Assembly (NCBI GenBank): GCA_036245805.1
Contig: BTRK01000004.1
Span: 37,784,907 to 37,848,906, forward strand
Direction of reading: 5' to 3'
Source of the DNA: Pristionchus mayeri
Lineage: Eukaryota > Nematoda > Chromadorea > Rhabditida > Neodiplogasteridae
DNA: 64,000 nucleotides
Part shown: piece by piece, positions 23,004 through 34,220 of the stretch
How positions within the stretch are numbered: the stretch's first letter is position 1
How the letters are laid out: each line of letters begins with the position of its first letter
Program-made: the position numbers and the translations under genes
The notes under the pieces: model-generated
The model's database searches: none
What the model was told of the DNA's origin: nothing
Seen by the model: the letters and a program-made list of their open reading frames with translations, nothing else

Positions 23004-23679
23004 TCAGGCTGGTGCATAAGTTTTGTCGCGTCCTACGTCTTAGGCATTCTGATCTCCAAAATTCTTTGTATTAACTTCAGTACTATGCAGTAATTATTAT
23101 TCAATAAGTGAGTTCATACGCTCTTTTACGCGATCTGTGCAAGTCCTGTCAAGTCAGTCAGGGAGGAACAGTAATCAGGCAAAGTTGTAGCGACATCAGG
23201 ATTAGTAATTCATTTCACTCATTAGCGCATATTGAAGAACAGGAATTATACATTTCTAATGCAATCGGCATAAAGGTCGACACATGGGTATAATTTTGAA
23301 CCACTATTGGCCAATGATAAACGAACAGCGTTCACGAAATTTAGATGTGTTCATGTAATCTGGATATGCGGTAACGGTCAAACACAGTTTTGTACTCCGA
23401 ATTTTCTTCTAGATTGATATAGAAATTCAAATAGTAGTTTAATATAATTCACCCAAGGTGTTCAGCTCAGGTGTTCAGTTTAGCGCGAAAGCCAAATCAG
23501 TTCTTATTGATATTTTCTCCACATGCGGAGTGTACAATTCAGTTACACCCTATGGTTGCAATATACATGCATACCCCTAATATATGCTAGGAGGTCAGGC
23601 GACATAAATAATTAAGAAGCAAAATCGATGGAAAAAATATAAGCTTCCAAAATGCGACAAAACTTATGCTCCAACCTAA
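23004..23679. mobile_element. mariner-derived MITE, about 676 bp
   Basis: Ends TCAGGCTGGTGCATAAGTTT and complement of TTAGGTTGGAGCATAAGTTT form an imperfect inverted repeat of about 25 bases continuing into TTTGTCGCG. The termini are of the same type as the element at 4429-5694. No transposase; the interior does not fold back completely. It lies just upstream of the MATH-BTB gene. Confidence 0.7.
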
Positions 23680-23856
23680 TACCTCCTCACTTAGGTGCTG
23701 AAAGGAATTTAATGCGCGTGTATAAAAAATGAGCGCGTCCCCACATTCTGCAATTGCGTCCCAAGCAGTGTGATGGTGTCCTTTCACTCCAAGAACGTTT
23801 TACGCCGTGTCTCGGATTATTTATCTAATATCTTTGCTTAATTACTGATTTTTAGC

Positions 23857-26800
23857 ATGTCGAGCAGCAATTCGACTCACTTGATTCGATGGGAGTTTGA
23901 GAACATGACAAACTGCGTGGTGAACGGGCCGGCCAAGGAATCCCCCATCACGAATATCGCGGGACTTTCGTGGTAAGTCCATCAATTTGTTAAGCTAGAG
24001 TTGTCCTTATTAGAATGATTGGACTCCGAGCTCTTTCATACCTCTGCCTCCCATTCATAAAGCAGTCCGTATTGTCGAACTGTGAACTATGCAGGAAAAT
24101 TCGCATTGTGACGGAGAGAAGTGTGAGGACTGGCAATGTGGCACGATTCGGAATCTTCCTTCATTGCTCGAATCCGAATGCGAAAGGCTTCTGGAAGTGC
24201 GAGAATCAACATAAGATAAAGATCGTCAATAGGAGGGACGATGCGAAGAGTCACAGAACGGTAAGCAAATAGTGTTGTGAATTTCGTGACTAGGAGCGAT
24301 TACTGTAAGAGTAGAATGCGTAGTAGTGTTGGCTATTCGGGCGTTGCGGGACCCGTGAATTCCTTGTGAGGTTGTGGGCCTCGGAACCTCTAATAGAATG
24401 GAGGGGCTTGCGGGTCCCGCATTGCGTTCCTATCCCTCGCCCGCCATCTCTAATGCGGTAGCAAAGCGCTATCATGACAGCCTTATTATCGTGACAGCCT
24501 TTTTATCGTACAACAGTACTAGAGGAACGGGAAAATATTCACCGCAAACATATTCGTTGCTCGATGGGTTTTATGAGTGACTATCTGAGAGGACTTACCT
24601 CAGGCCGTACAGCAAAAAATGAAATTTCAAATAAATAATGTCCTAGGGGTATCTTTTCACGTAGAGTTCGAAAATTGACCTTAGGAAGCCGTATCTCTGA
24701 AATCTGATTTTCTGTGGCGCACCTCAACGCTGAGGTCGGTTTTTGTAAATCGTGAACGGTTGATCCAAGCCCCATAGATAGATATTATTTCTGAAAGAAC
24801 TCGACGAGATAAGCATTTTTTCTGTTGGAAGTAAAAGGCTAGCTCATCTGTGAAAAAAGTTGAGGCAGTTTTAAATATTTAAATAGTTATTGTGAAAACA
24901 CTTTTCCCGGGGTGTAATTTTAAATATGTTCATTGGATTCCTCGTGAAAAGTTACCCCTAGGAACAAATTTTCACTTGCAAAATCGCGGAAAATGATGTT
25001 TCCCGAAATGCGTAATAAGGAAGCATGATGAATCACTGAATTTCGAAAATTTCTTACCATTGCGATTTCAACATTTTACCAATTAGGAAACATTCCCAGT
25101 ACTGTACTTCAACTTTTTATGCATAATTGGATAGTATTCTCTTTAATAGACATGCCTTACGATATCAACAAATCATTTTTTTTCATATGCCAATTTCTCA
25201 AATTTGCACGTTGCTATATATAAAAATACACACCTCTTGCCTTTTCAAAATTTCCGAAATTTTAGACATTTGAAAATTTCGATTTTTGAAAATTGTCCAA
25301 ACGATCGCTTTTCCAGACGTATTTGATTCCTCAGGTTACGAAAACATTATTTACAACAATATTCAATGAGAATTCTCAACATTAACTCCCAAAATTTAAA
25401 AATTTCGGACATTTTCATTTAAGCCATATTCGGGCGTCAATAACTGGAGCCCCGATATATTGGAGTTGGAATGTTCCACCAATTTTTACTCATGTCGAGG
25501 CCACAGTTACAGCGTCAAGTGGTCTACAGCATGGCCACAGTTACAGCGTCAAGTGGTCTCGAAATGTTGAGTTTGTAACGTGCAAATTTGCATGGCCACA
25601 GTTACAGCGTCAAGTGGTCTCGAAATGTTGAGTTTGCAACGTGCAAATTTGAGAAATTGTGATATGAAAAAATTGATTTGTTGATATCGTAGGGCATGTT
25701 TATTAAAGAGAATACTATCCAATTATGCATAAAAAGTTGAAGTACAGTACTGGCAACGTTTCCTAATTGGTAAAATGTTGAAATCGCAATGGTGCGAAAT
25801 TTTCGAAATTCAGTGATTCATCATGCTTCCTTATTCCGCATTTCGGGAAACATCATTGTCCCGCGATTTTGCAAGTGAAAATTTGTTCCTAGGTGTAACT
25901 TTTCACGAGGAATCCAATGAACATATTTAAAATTACACCCCAGGAAAAGTGTTTACACCATAACTATTTAAATATTTAAAACTGCCTCAACTTTTTCATA
26001 GATGAGCTAGCCTTTCACTTCCAACAGTAAAAATGCTTTTATCGTCGAGTTCTGTCAGAATTACTATCTATGTATGGGGCTTGGATCAACCGTTTACGAT
26101 TTAAAAAAACTGACCTCATCGTTGAGGCCCGCCACAGAAAATCAGGGGTCAGAGATACGGCTTCCTAAGGTCGATTTTCGAACTCTACGTGAAAAGTTAC
26201 GCCGAGGGTTATCTTAAAATCAACACTTTATTTTTTGCTGTACGGCACATAGGTGAAATTGCTCAGTTCTCTCAGATAGTCACTCTTATGTGCGTTATCA
26301 CACTTATCATGACGCCACATTGCAACGTATTCTCCTCTCTCAACCCGCCTTAAAATGGAAAAGTAACTTGAAAATTACCAAAAATTTTTAATTTAATAAT
26401 AATAATTTATCTACGCCCGAGGCGCGACGAAACAGTAAGATACATGAGTGATCAAATAGCAATAAATTGGTGGGAATTGACTCTCAGTAATTATTCAGTG
26501 TGAGAGAGTGTGGCGATTAAGGAGTGGTTCAATAATCGGCGCTTGAATACTCGCATGTTGGGGGCGGTTCGAATTTCTTCTGGGAGTTGGGAATACAATC
26601 TGGATGTTCTAACAGGAATGAAATCTAGAAGTGCTGGTGGTCAGTTAGTGCTGGTGGTTAATTTCCGCATATTCAGGCTTTTGTCGTTTTCATATTTTTT
26701 TCAGAATCTGCTCACAAAGCCATATCATCACGACACAGATGGATTCGGTTTAGGAATCTTTTTCGGTCTTGACTTTGCCAAATTAATGGATGATCAAGAG

Positions 26801-28313
26801 GTAACATACCATTTTTGGTTTGTATAATCTTCAAGCTTGAATTATTATTTTCAGGGATTCTTGCATGATGATAAATTGATCGTGGAAGTAAGTCTAACCA
26901 TTCGGAGGACGATCGGCGTTAAGTGAGAACAAATACTAGACGTGTTAAATATTCAAATGTAATCATGCCAAATATTTTCAGAATGAACACCAGATTAAAT
27001 GATTTTGCGGAGCCTGATCAAACCAGCGATGTGTGTCTTATCGTCGAGTACAAGCGTATTTACGCCTCAAAAGCTGTGAGTCCATAAATTTTAGAGGTGA
27101 AACTGAGATGAGAAGAGTTAACAAAAGAGCAAAGATCGACAGAAGATCGACAATTTTCAAGGTTCTCTCAACCATTTCTCCCGTCTTCAAGGCAATGCTT
27201 TACGGGAAGTTCGAAGAAGGCGGAAAACGTGAAATTGAACTCCAGGATATCAAACACAAGGTCTGAAATCACAGCAGTTAGCACGATCGCAAACTCGGAC
27301 TGGACTTCACACCAGACTTTCCCGGTTATAATGCACATGTCTTACAAACTAATCTATCACATTGTCGCTTGCAGGATTTTATGGCTTTCTTGAATGTCGT
27401 CTACAGCTCTCTGCATTCTATTGAAGGTTCGTTTACAAAACATTTAAACTTTGAAAAGCAATTTTTAATTCTTTTTTTTCTTCAGAAGATTCGGTGGAAG
27501 GAATTCTTGCGGTCGCCGATCGTTTCAATGCAAAGGTAGGGACAATTTATTTTTGTAAGGTATTGCAAGCAAATGATAAATTTGCAGATCGTATTGGAGG
27601 CTGTGAAACCGTTCTTCTTGGGCAATTCCAAGATGCACATTGGAAAGAAGCTGCTGCTCACCGATACTTACAGAATGGATGTTACCCAGGTATATTCTGC
27701 TGATGTATTGTAAAAATTATATTTTATGGATTTAAATACAGGTCTGTACACTTCAGTTGCACTAAGTTAATTATAAATCAAATGTGCAATGCTAAACTCT
27801 TTTATGTGAGAAACTAGTGGAAAATCATTTTGTTCAGGCTGCACTTCTATACACATGCAAGATCCTCCCGCATACGAAATGTATCGAGGCGAGTAAATTT
27901 CGAAAAATATACTAATATCGTACACTAAGAAAATATATGAACGAATATCGTACAATTTCACGAAATATTACGAAATATTATTTGAGTGCTTTTTCAATTT
28001 ACGCATTCGCCACTTTTTGAAATTTTTTTTGTGTAGGTTTTCATAGAGGTTTCACAAGTTTAGTCCCCTTCATCAATTTTAATTATTTTTCTTGTTATAT
28101 TTACAGTTGACAACCTTATGTTTTCCACATCAAAAAAAAAGAAAAAGTTAAGAAATTATAGGATATCCGTTCATATATTTGCATTATGTACGATATGAAT
28201 GTATTCCTAGTTTTACATGCACAATTCAGTTGTCCGAATGGTACGTCAGTTACTCCGATAAGCTCAAGGCGCGCATCTGTGATCGGATGATGGAGATCAT
28301 GGGGGATTCATAA
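23857..28313 (+). CDS. MATH-BTB protein gene (possibly missing a MATH segment)
   Basis: Likely CUL3 substrate adaptor (family knowledge). Exon 1 from ATG 23857 (MSSSNSTHLIRWEFENM) splices to a MATH exon at about 24096-24261 (IRIVTERSVR, GIFLHCSNPNAKGFWKCENQ). Later exons: about 26706 (NLLTKPYHHDTDGFG), 26854 (GFLHDDKLIVEVSLTIRRT), 26983 (DVCLIVEYKRIYASKA, start of BTB), 27162 (VLSTISPVFKAMLYGKF), 27375, 27487, 27588 and 27840, with a last exon encoding LSEWYVSYSDKLKARICDRM and stop at 28311-28313. The exon that in the next gene encodes about two dozen residues before NLL is not recognisable here. That intron instead holds a foldback element and a retrotransposon fragment, so the gene may be defective. 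The last intron appears to use a GC donor (GAG-gcgagt), as in its paralogues. Confidence 0.7.
24571..26289. mobile_element. foldback element, about 1.72 kb, inside MATH-BTB intron
   Basis: Ends ATGAGTGACTATCTGAGAG and its complement. The arms are inverted copies throughout (for example CTAGGGGTATCTTTTCACG near 24642 against its complement near 26190). Same family as the truncated element at 50073-51667, which begins with the same ATGAGTGACTATCTGAGAG. The loop holds a tandem repeat (25500-25656). No coding capacity. Confidence 0.85.
25500..25656. repeat. tandem repeat at the loop of the foldback element
   Basis: The unit GGCCACAGTTACAGCGTCAA followed by GTGGTCT occurs three times; the last two copies extend into a longer shared segment (CGAAATGTTGAGTTTG and following bases). 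This breaks the symmetry of the palindrome near its centre, suggesting local slippage or repair of a hairpin tip. Confidence 0.75.
26390..26645 (-). mobile_element. 3' fragment of a non-LTR retrotransposon
   Basis: On the minus strand it reads RTSRLYSQLPEEIRTAPNMR followed by VFKRRL, matching the reverse-transcriptase C-terminal piece of the larger copies at 45119-45757 and 61685-62303. It ends in the same 3' sequence TCGGGCGTAGATAAATTATT with a short (ATT)n tail. It is inserted in the MATH-BTB intron and is a 5'-truncated, dead copy. Confidence 0.75.
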
Positions 28314-29508
28314 ATAATTGCTATTAAATGTGGGGTACAAAGTAGTGTTTGCTTATCAAAGCAAATGTTTTCTTCGTGATGAATTAAATTGAATAAATAT
28401 ATTTTTCAATTTAAAATTGTTGTTCGCAACTGGCTTCGATACCGCAGTGCGATTGACCGAGATTTCGGGTTATGGAAATAATATGTGTGACTCCAACAAG
28501 TTTCTAATGATTGTAAAAAAGTGATAAGACATCTGAAACTAGCTTTCGAAAACGATTATGATGAACTTATCCAAGATTACCGAAATGTGAAAAAAACATT
28601 TCGAAATATACTTTTTTCCCAAAACTTTGGTGATTTTCATTATTTATTTGTTCGTTTTTTTCATATTTGTCGACAATTATCATAGATTCTGCTCCCGAAG
28701 AATTATTCTGGGCTTAACGACGGATTGAAATTTCATAATCGCGAGAGGTGGAAAGGTGTGATCTTGTTATCAGTGTACACACTCACACACTACCCTCACT
28801 CACACAGCTCGTCGTCATTTAAATCCAAGTTGATGTCATAATCAATATGTAGGCCTGTCGTTATTCTGTCATATTTTATAATCCCCAAATATATTTTATT
28901 GTATTGTCAGATGTCTCACATTTGTAACGCTATCTAACATAATTAATTGTAGCTAGCAAGTCCCTAGCACTTGTTAAAGATTCGTAAGGTTTTGATGCAT
29001 TTGCCGCACAAGTGAAACTTTAAGTGTCATTCACTCGACCAATCCATAGGATATTGGCATGTTGCTTGCATATGTAGAAATTTCGAAATTTCTTCGGCCA
29101 GATAAATCGATGCTCTCTATGACTAAGATGATAGCACGGAGGGTAATTTGACTGAGAGTGGTGTGTGAGTGTTTACAATGCAAATGTTGCGCCCATTCGG
29201 AATAATACAATTGTCCAATGCTACCAAAACACTTATTTTCTCTACTCATATTTTCGCTTTGATGTTGCTGACAGGCAACGACACTCCCGCAATCATAAGT
29301 TTATGCATTACTTTTATATTTCTGAATTTTCTATTATACAACTGCCATGAGAAATCTGGCAAGATATAGGACGAATGTAATGCCATATATCTGTCAATGT
29401 GAACAGTGACTATCACTGTACTCCTTTCATTCTGTCCGATTCTTTCGCATGCCGTGTCTCAAAAACGTCAATCATTTATTTCGATAATGATTGCATTAAT
29501 GTTTTAGC
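28314..29508. other. spacer between the two MATH-BTB genes
   Basis: About 1.2 kb, AT-rich, with a short CA/CT-type low-complexity patch (CACACTCACACAC near 28780). I see no gene, palindrome or transposon end here. Confidence 0.5.
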
Positions 29509-32159
29509 ATGATAAGCAGTAGTCCGACTCACGTAATTCGATGGGAGTTTGATAAAATGAGCGAAGTGACAGTAGACTCGCCACGCAAGGATTCACCCAG
29601 CACGATTATCGAGGGGCTTTCGTGGTGAGTAAATATGAATTTATATCGAGAGCAGTTTCCTGAGAAGTGGCATGGACTGCACACGTAGGTAACGTCGGAG
29701 AGAATGTCGTTTTCTTCAAGCACTTTCACTCAGGGTTTGCTTGTCCTTGGTCATGTCAGTGTTTTCGTTGATTTTGTCTTGGTTATCTTTGGCCATCTCT
29801 GAGGGGAAAATCAGAGACAGCATGGACAATTACAAACAAATTTTTATTTCGAAAATCTTCGAAGACACACAAAAAACAAGACATGAAAACCCAGTGCTTG
29901 GTTATGTCTCTAAAAAACGGCACACGATTTTCCGAATTCTGATCTTCGATCTTTACAGGAGAATAGGCGTACATGCGGAAAGCAACGCACGGGCTGGTAA
30001 TGTTCCAAAATTGGCGCTCTCCGTGCATTGCGCACACCCGACTGCCAAGCACTTCTGGAAATGCGAAAATCAGTTCAGATTTAATATGGTGAATAGGCGC
30101 GATTAGGAGCTTCGACACGGTAAGTCTGTCGGCGCGATACCTCCTACTAATTGATCTGGCTCCGCCCCTGGGCCCTCCTCATCTCCCCGTTTAGCCTAAT
30201 CACTTGATTGACTGATACCGATTAACATTTTCTCTCTTCTCCCCTTTTCTAACCACACACTGTATAATAATATATGAGCTCGACAAAGCAAGCAGCTAAT
30301 ATCTTGACAGTGACGTATTATCCTTCTAGCATCGCGAAGGACAAATATCTAGAAGAATTATCGAAATTTTCAGCGATCCAGTAGAGACATCGTTGCTAAA
30401 AATTTGCTGCAGGGAAAACACACAAAACCATTATATCGCGACCACGATAATTACGGAGTCTTTTTCGGAGAGTTGGCTAATTTAATGGATCCTGAAAAGG
30501 TCTTACGCCTAATTTTAATCATTTCCATTAAAAAACTAATTTAACAATTCTCAGGGATTCTTGTTGGACGACAAAATGATCATGGAAGTGAGCATTACTA
30601 TACACAGAACTGTCGGTGTTGGGTGAGTACTACTCAAGTCGTTAAATATTTTTACCGTCATAAATCAACCAAACATTTTTAAATGGAGTTTAACATTTTC
30701 AGAATAATCATCAGCTTACGAGATTTTGCGGAGCCGAATGAGACTTGCGATGTCTGTCTAATCGTTGAGTGCAAGCGAATTCATGTCGCAAAAGCTGTAA
30801 GGATATCGTGCATTTGATGCACTTATTTTAACGTTCTTCTTATTGATTGAGTAAGAATGAGTAGAAGTCGAATTGCAAAGGACGTTTAGGAAAAAGTGTT
30901 TTTACACCGTTTTCTTGAATCGATTATGCTAAATTTAAGTTATGTGAATTTTAATGAACGATCGAACGATATATTAATTGTTTTCAGGTCCTCGCAACTA
31001 TTTCTCCTGTCTTGAAGACAATGTTGTACGGGAAATTCGAGGAGAGTGCAAAGCGTGAAATTGAGATCCACGATGTCAAGCACACGGTATTTTATCAATG
31101 ATTGTGGAGATATCGCAAAGTATATGATCGGGAGCCCTACCGGACAAGACCGGACTATCACCATCAGAGCACACTCTCCCGGATGAGAACCAAAAATAGT
31201 ACCCTTCTGCATTATTATAAGAGTGCATTTTTAAACAATGAGCGAAACAACTGTGAAAACACTGGAGAAGGATATTATGTTTTGATCTCATCCGGAATGC
31301 ATTCCAGCTGAACGCCAGTCGTATACTTCTTGAACTCATGCATCATCGCTAAACAAATACAATTTCTCTTGCAGGATTTCGTGAACTTTTTGAATGTCGT
31401 CTACAGCTCACTCCATGCTATTGATGGTGTGTAATTATTCTAGTTTTCGAATTGTGATTCTTTTGACTTTACAGACGCTTCGGTGGAAGGAATTCTTTCG
31501 ATCGCCGACCGTTTCAATGCAAAAGTAGGCTTCGACAGTTTCGTTTTCTGAAAATGAATCCGAAAAAAGTTCGATCAAATGAACTGATTGTAGATCATCT
31601 TGGAGGCTGTGGAAGCATTCATCTTAGGGAATTCGCAGATGCACATAGCGAAGAAACTACTGCTCACTGATACTTACAAACTGGAAATTACCCAGATAAG
31701 TCTTGCAACATATTTTTATATATTCAACTGCTAGTTAATATCATGCGGTTCAGACCAAAGGAGAATGCCGTAAGAGAATAACAACAAAATCCAAAAATGC
31801 AAAACCCTCAATTATTTTACTTGAAAAATACTAGTAATTCATTTCAGGCTGCACTTCTATTATCATGCAAGAACCTTAGATACACTAAATCTATGGAGGC
31901 GAGTTAATTTATGTTTTGTTAATTATAATTTTGAGTTCGACAAATGATACCACACCCTTTTCGTTCAATGCAAGTTTTTTTTTTGCAAATCAACCGGAAC
32001 AGAGAATATATTCAATGAGGATAGTGAATTTTGATCCACTAAAGTATTTGTTTTTGTTTAAGATACGTAATTCAGTTGACCGAATGGTACACCAGCTTCT
32101 CTGACAAGCTCAAGGGACAAATCTGTGATCGGATGATGGAAATCATGGGGGATTCTTAG
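29509..32159 (+). pseudogene. MATH-BTB gene with a nonsense codon and a broken splice donor
   Basis: Paralogue of the gene at 23857. Exon 1 from ATG 29509 (MISSSPTHVIRWEFDKM), MATH exon from about 29960 (LSVHCAHPTAKHFWKCENQ), an exon from 30330 (IIEIFSDPVETSLLKNLL, YGVFFGELANLMD), then GFLLDDKMIMEVSITIHRT, DVCLIVECKRIHVAKA, VLATISPVLKTMLYGKF, DFVNFLNVVYSSLHAID, SVEGILSIADRFNAK, LEAVEAFILGNSQMHIAKK and LTEWYTSFSDKLKGQICDRM, ending at 32159. Lesions: TAG at 30104-30106 in the MATH exon (an upstream GTGAAT donor at about 30090 could splice around it), and the donor after ...LEITQ reads AG-ATAAGT at 31696 where the copy in unit B has AG-GTAAGT. Unit A of the segmental duplication begins in its BTB-start exon (30753). 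Confidence 0.75.
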
Positions 32160-32530
32160 TTTTCTTGTTTACCTTGATTTACGTTTTTCATTATTTTGAA
32201 GTGCTCATTCAAATGTTTCATTCGTAATTGATAAACATTGATATTTGTGTACACTTGGAATGTGTGCAATTGGGAAAAAGTTATGCGTTTAGAGGCAGTT
32301 GTTTAAAGCAAGAAAATGTTTCGATCCATTAATTTTTCTAATTCCACCTCTGTGTGTATGGCGTCGTATGTACTTCCACATTCGGATTCAGGATAAAATT
32401 TTGCGGAGATCGCATGCTGAAAGTAGGATACAGCTACATTTTTTCTGGATCATTTAATTCGTAGGTACATTGCAGAAGTTGTAAACTGCGGTAAATTATA
32501 ATAGGTGTAATTTCCCAAGGTTATAGGATT

Positions 32531-33677
32531 GACTTTTTGGTTCAGTGAACATAGGCTTGGCAAAGTGCGAAAAATCGAAATCACCCTAAATGTGCCCGCA
32601 TGTAGTACTCGACGAGCATAGCTCGGGTGCCACATCCGGAGTCTTCTAGATCATTCTCTGCGAAATGGGACACAGTTATTTCAGAAAATTGAATTTTCGA
32701 ATTTTGCCATTTCGAATCCGATTGGAATGACTGATGTCTCAAAAAATCAAGAATATTGCATGTATTATATGTGACAAATTATAGAATGATTGGGCATCAA
32801 CACTTGAAGAAACAACGAAAATAAATTTTTAAATTTTTTTTATTCATTCAGAAGGGTGGGTAGATACCTTTTTTATTTCACATATGTCTAGAGCGGCATG
32901 CCTGCTGTACATATAAAAAACTAAAAAGAAATAAAAAAATAAGTTTTTGAGAAATCGTCCAAAATGTGTAAAAAAGTCAGTTTTCGATCAGCAGAAACTA
33001 CCGTACTCTAGGCAGCCGGAAGTGCATTTCGTGTCCTAGTTATGAAAATTTTTCAGGTTTTCATGCTCCAAAGATGGAGTGGTGGGTGGATGTTAGGGCA
33101 AACCCAGCTACCACCCTTCACCCCATATTTGCAGCATGACGCCTGAAAAATTTTCAAAACTAGGACACGAAATGCACTTCCGGCTGCCTAAAGTACGGTA
33201 GTTTCTGCTGATCGAAAACTGACTTTTTTACACATTTTGGATGATTTCTCATAAACTTATTTTTTTTATTTCTTTTTAGTTTTTCATATGTACAGCAGGC
33301 ATGCCGCTCTAGACATATGTGAAATAAAAAAGGTATCTTCCCACCCTTCTGAATGAATGAAAACATTTTAAAAATTTATTTTCGTTGTTTCTTCAAGTGT
33401 TGATGCCAAATCATTCTATAATTTGTCACATATAACATGCAATATTCTTGATTTTTTGAGAAATCAGTCATTCCAATCGGATTCGAAATGGCAAAATTCG
33501 AAAATTCAATTTTCTGAAATAACTGTGTCCCATTTCGCAGAGAATGATCTAGAAGACTCCGGATGTGGCACCCGAGCTATGCTCGTCGAGTACTACATGC
33601 GGGCACATTTAGGGTGATTTCGATTTTTCGCACTTTGCCAAGGGTATCTACAAATATGTTCACTGAGTCAAAAAGTC
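32531..33677. mobile_element. foldback element, about 1.15 kb, unit A only
   Basis: Arms begin GACTTTTTGGTTCAGTGAAC and end with the complementary GTTCACTGAGTCAAAAAGTC. Blocks such as TAGTACTCGACGAGCATAGC recur inverted. The corresponding place in unit B (about 53998-54025) has no insertion, so it was inserted in A after duplication or lost from B. Non-coding. Confidence 0.85.
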
Positions 33678-33689
33678 TCTCATAGTTCA

Positions 33690-33968
33690 CTTACTGAAAT
33701 GACGCTCTTAGCTTCATCGATCCTATTGACGATCTTTAATGTTTGTCGACTCTCACACTGAAACATATAGTTTTGGCATCTTGTCTCACTAGCACACGAG
33801 AAAATGGTCAGGCAAATTTGCGAGAAAGGTAATATGATGATTGCGCGGATACACTCACCACGACAGTCCCTCGATAATCGTGCTGGATGACTGCTTCGGC
33901 GGCGCACCTACGATGAGTTCGCTCATATCCTCAAATTACCATCGAATCACGTGAGTCCTGCCGGACAT
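33690..33968 (-). pseudogene. MATH-domain gene remnant (unit A copy)
   Basis: Minus strand from ATG 33968: MSGRTHVIRW, then an in-frame TAA (33936-33938), then FEDMSELIVGAPPKQ...STIIEGLSW and a GTGAGT donor. It is homologous to exon 1 of the MATH-BTB genes. A second exon (about 33700-33850) carries the MATH tail YMFQCESRQTLKIVNRIDEA. No BTB exons follow, because BTB exons of the plus-strand gene and a foldback element lie next to it. The unit B copy has GAA (Glu) where this one has TAA. A decayed scrap of the same exon type is seen near 35545-35630. Confidence 0.65.
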
Positions 33969-34220
33969 ACTTCAAAAGAAGAGGAGATAAAACGAGATTG
34001 GCAGCACAACCGCTCGAGTCGTCGCGGGCAATTACGAATGAGAGCGTACTCTATCTCTTCAGTGCGGTATTTTCCTTCTGCAGTATTTTCAGAGCAATGT
34101 TTTGGCAGTGGGTGAGCCCAATGTTACAACCCTAGAGAAGGTCACTTTATTTGGAAGGTTATTCGGAAGGTTATCGTCCGACGGTGATCATGCCGATTAA
34201 AGCAATTAGAATGAATATTA

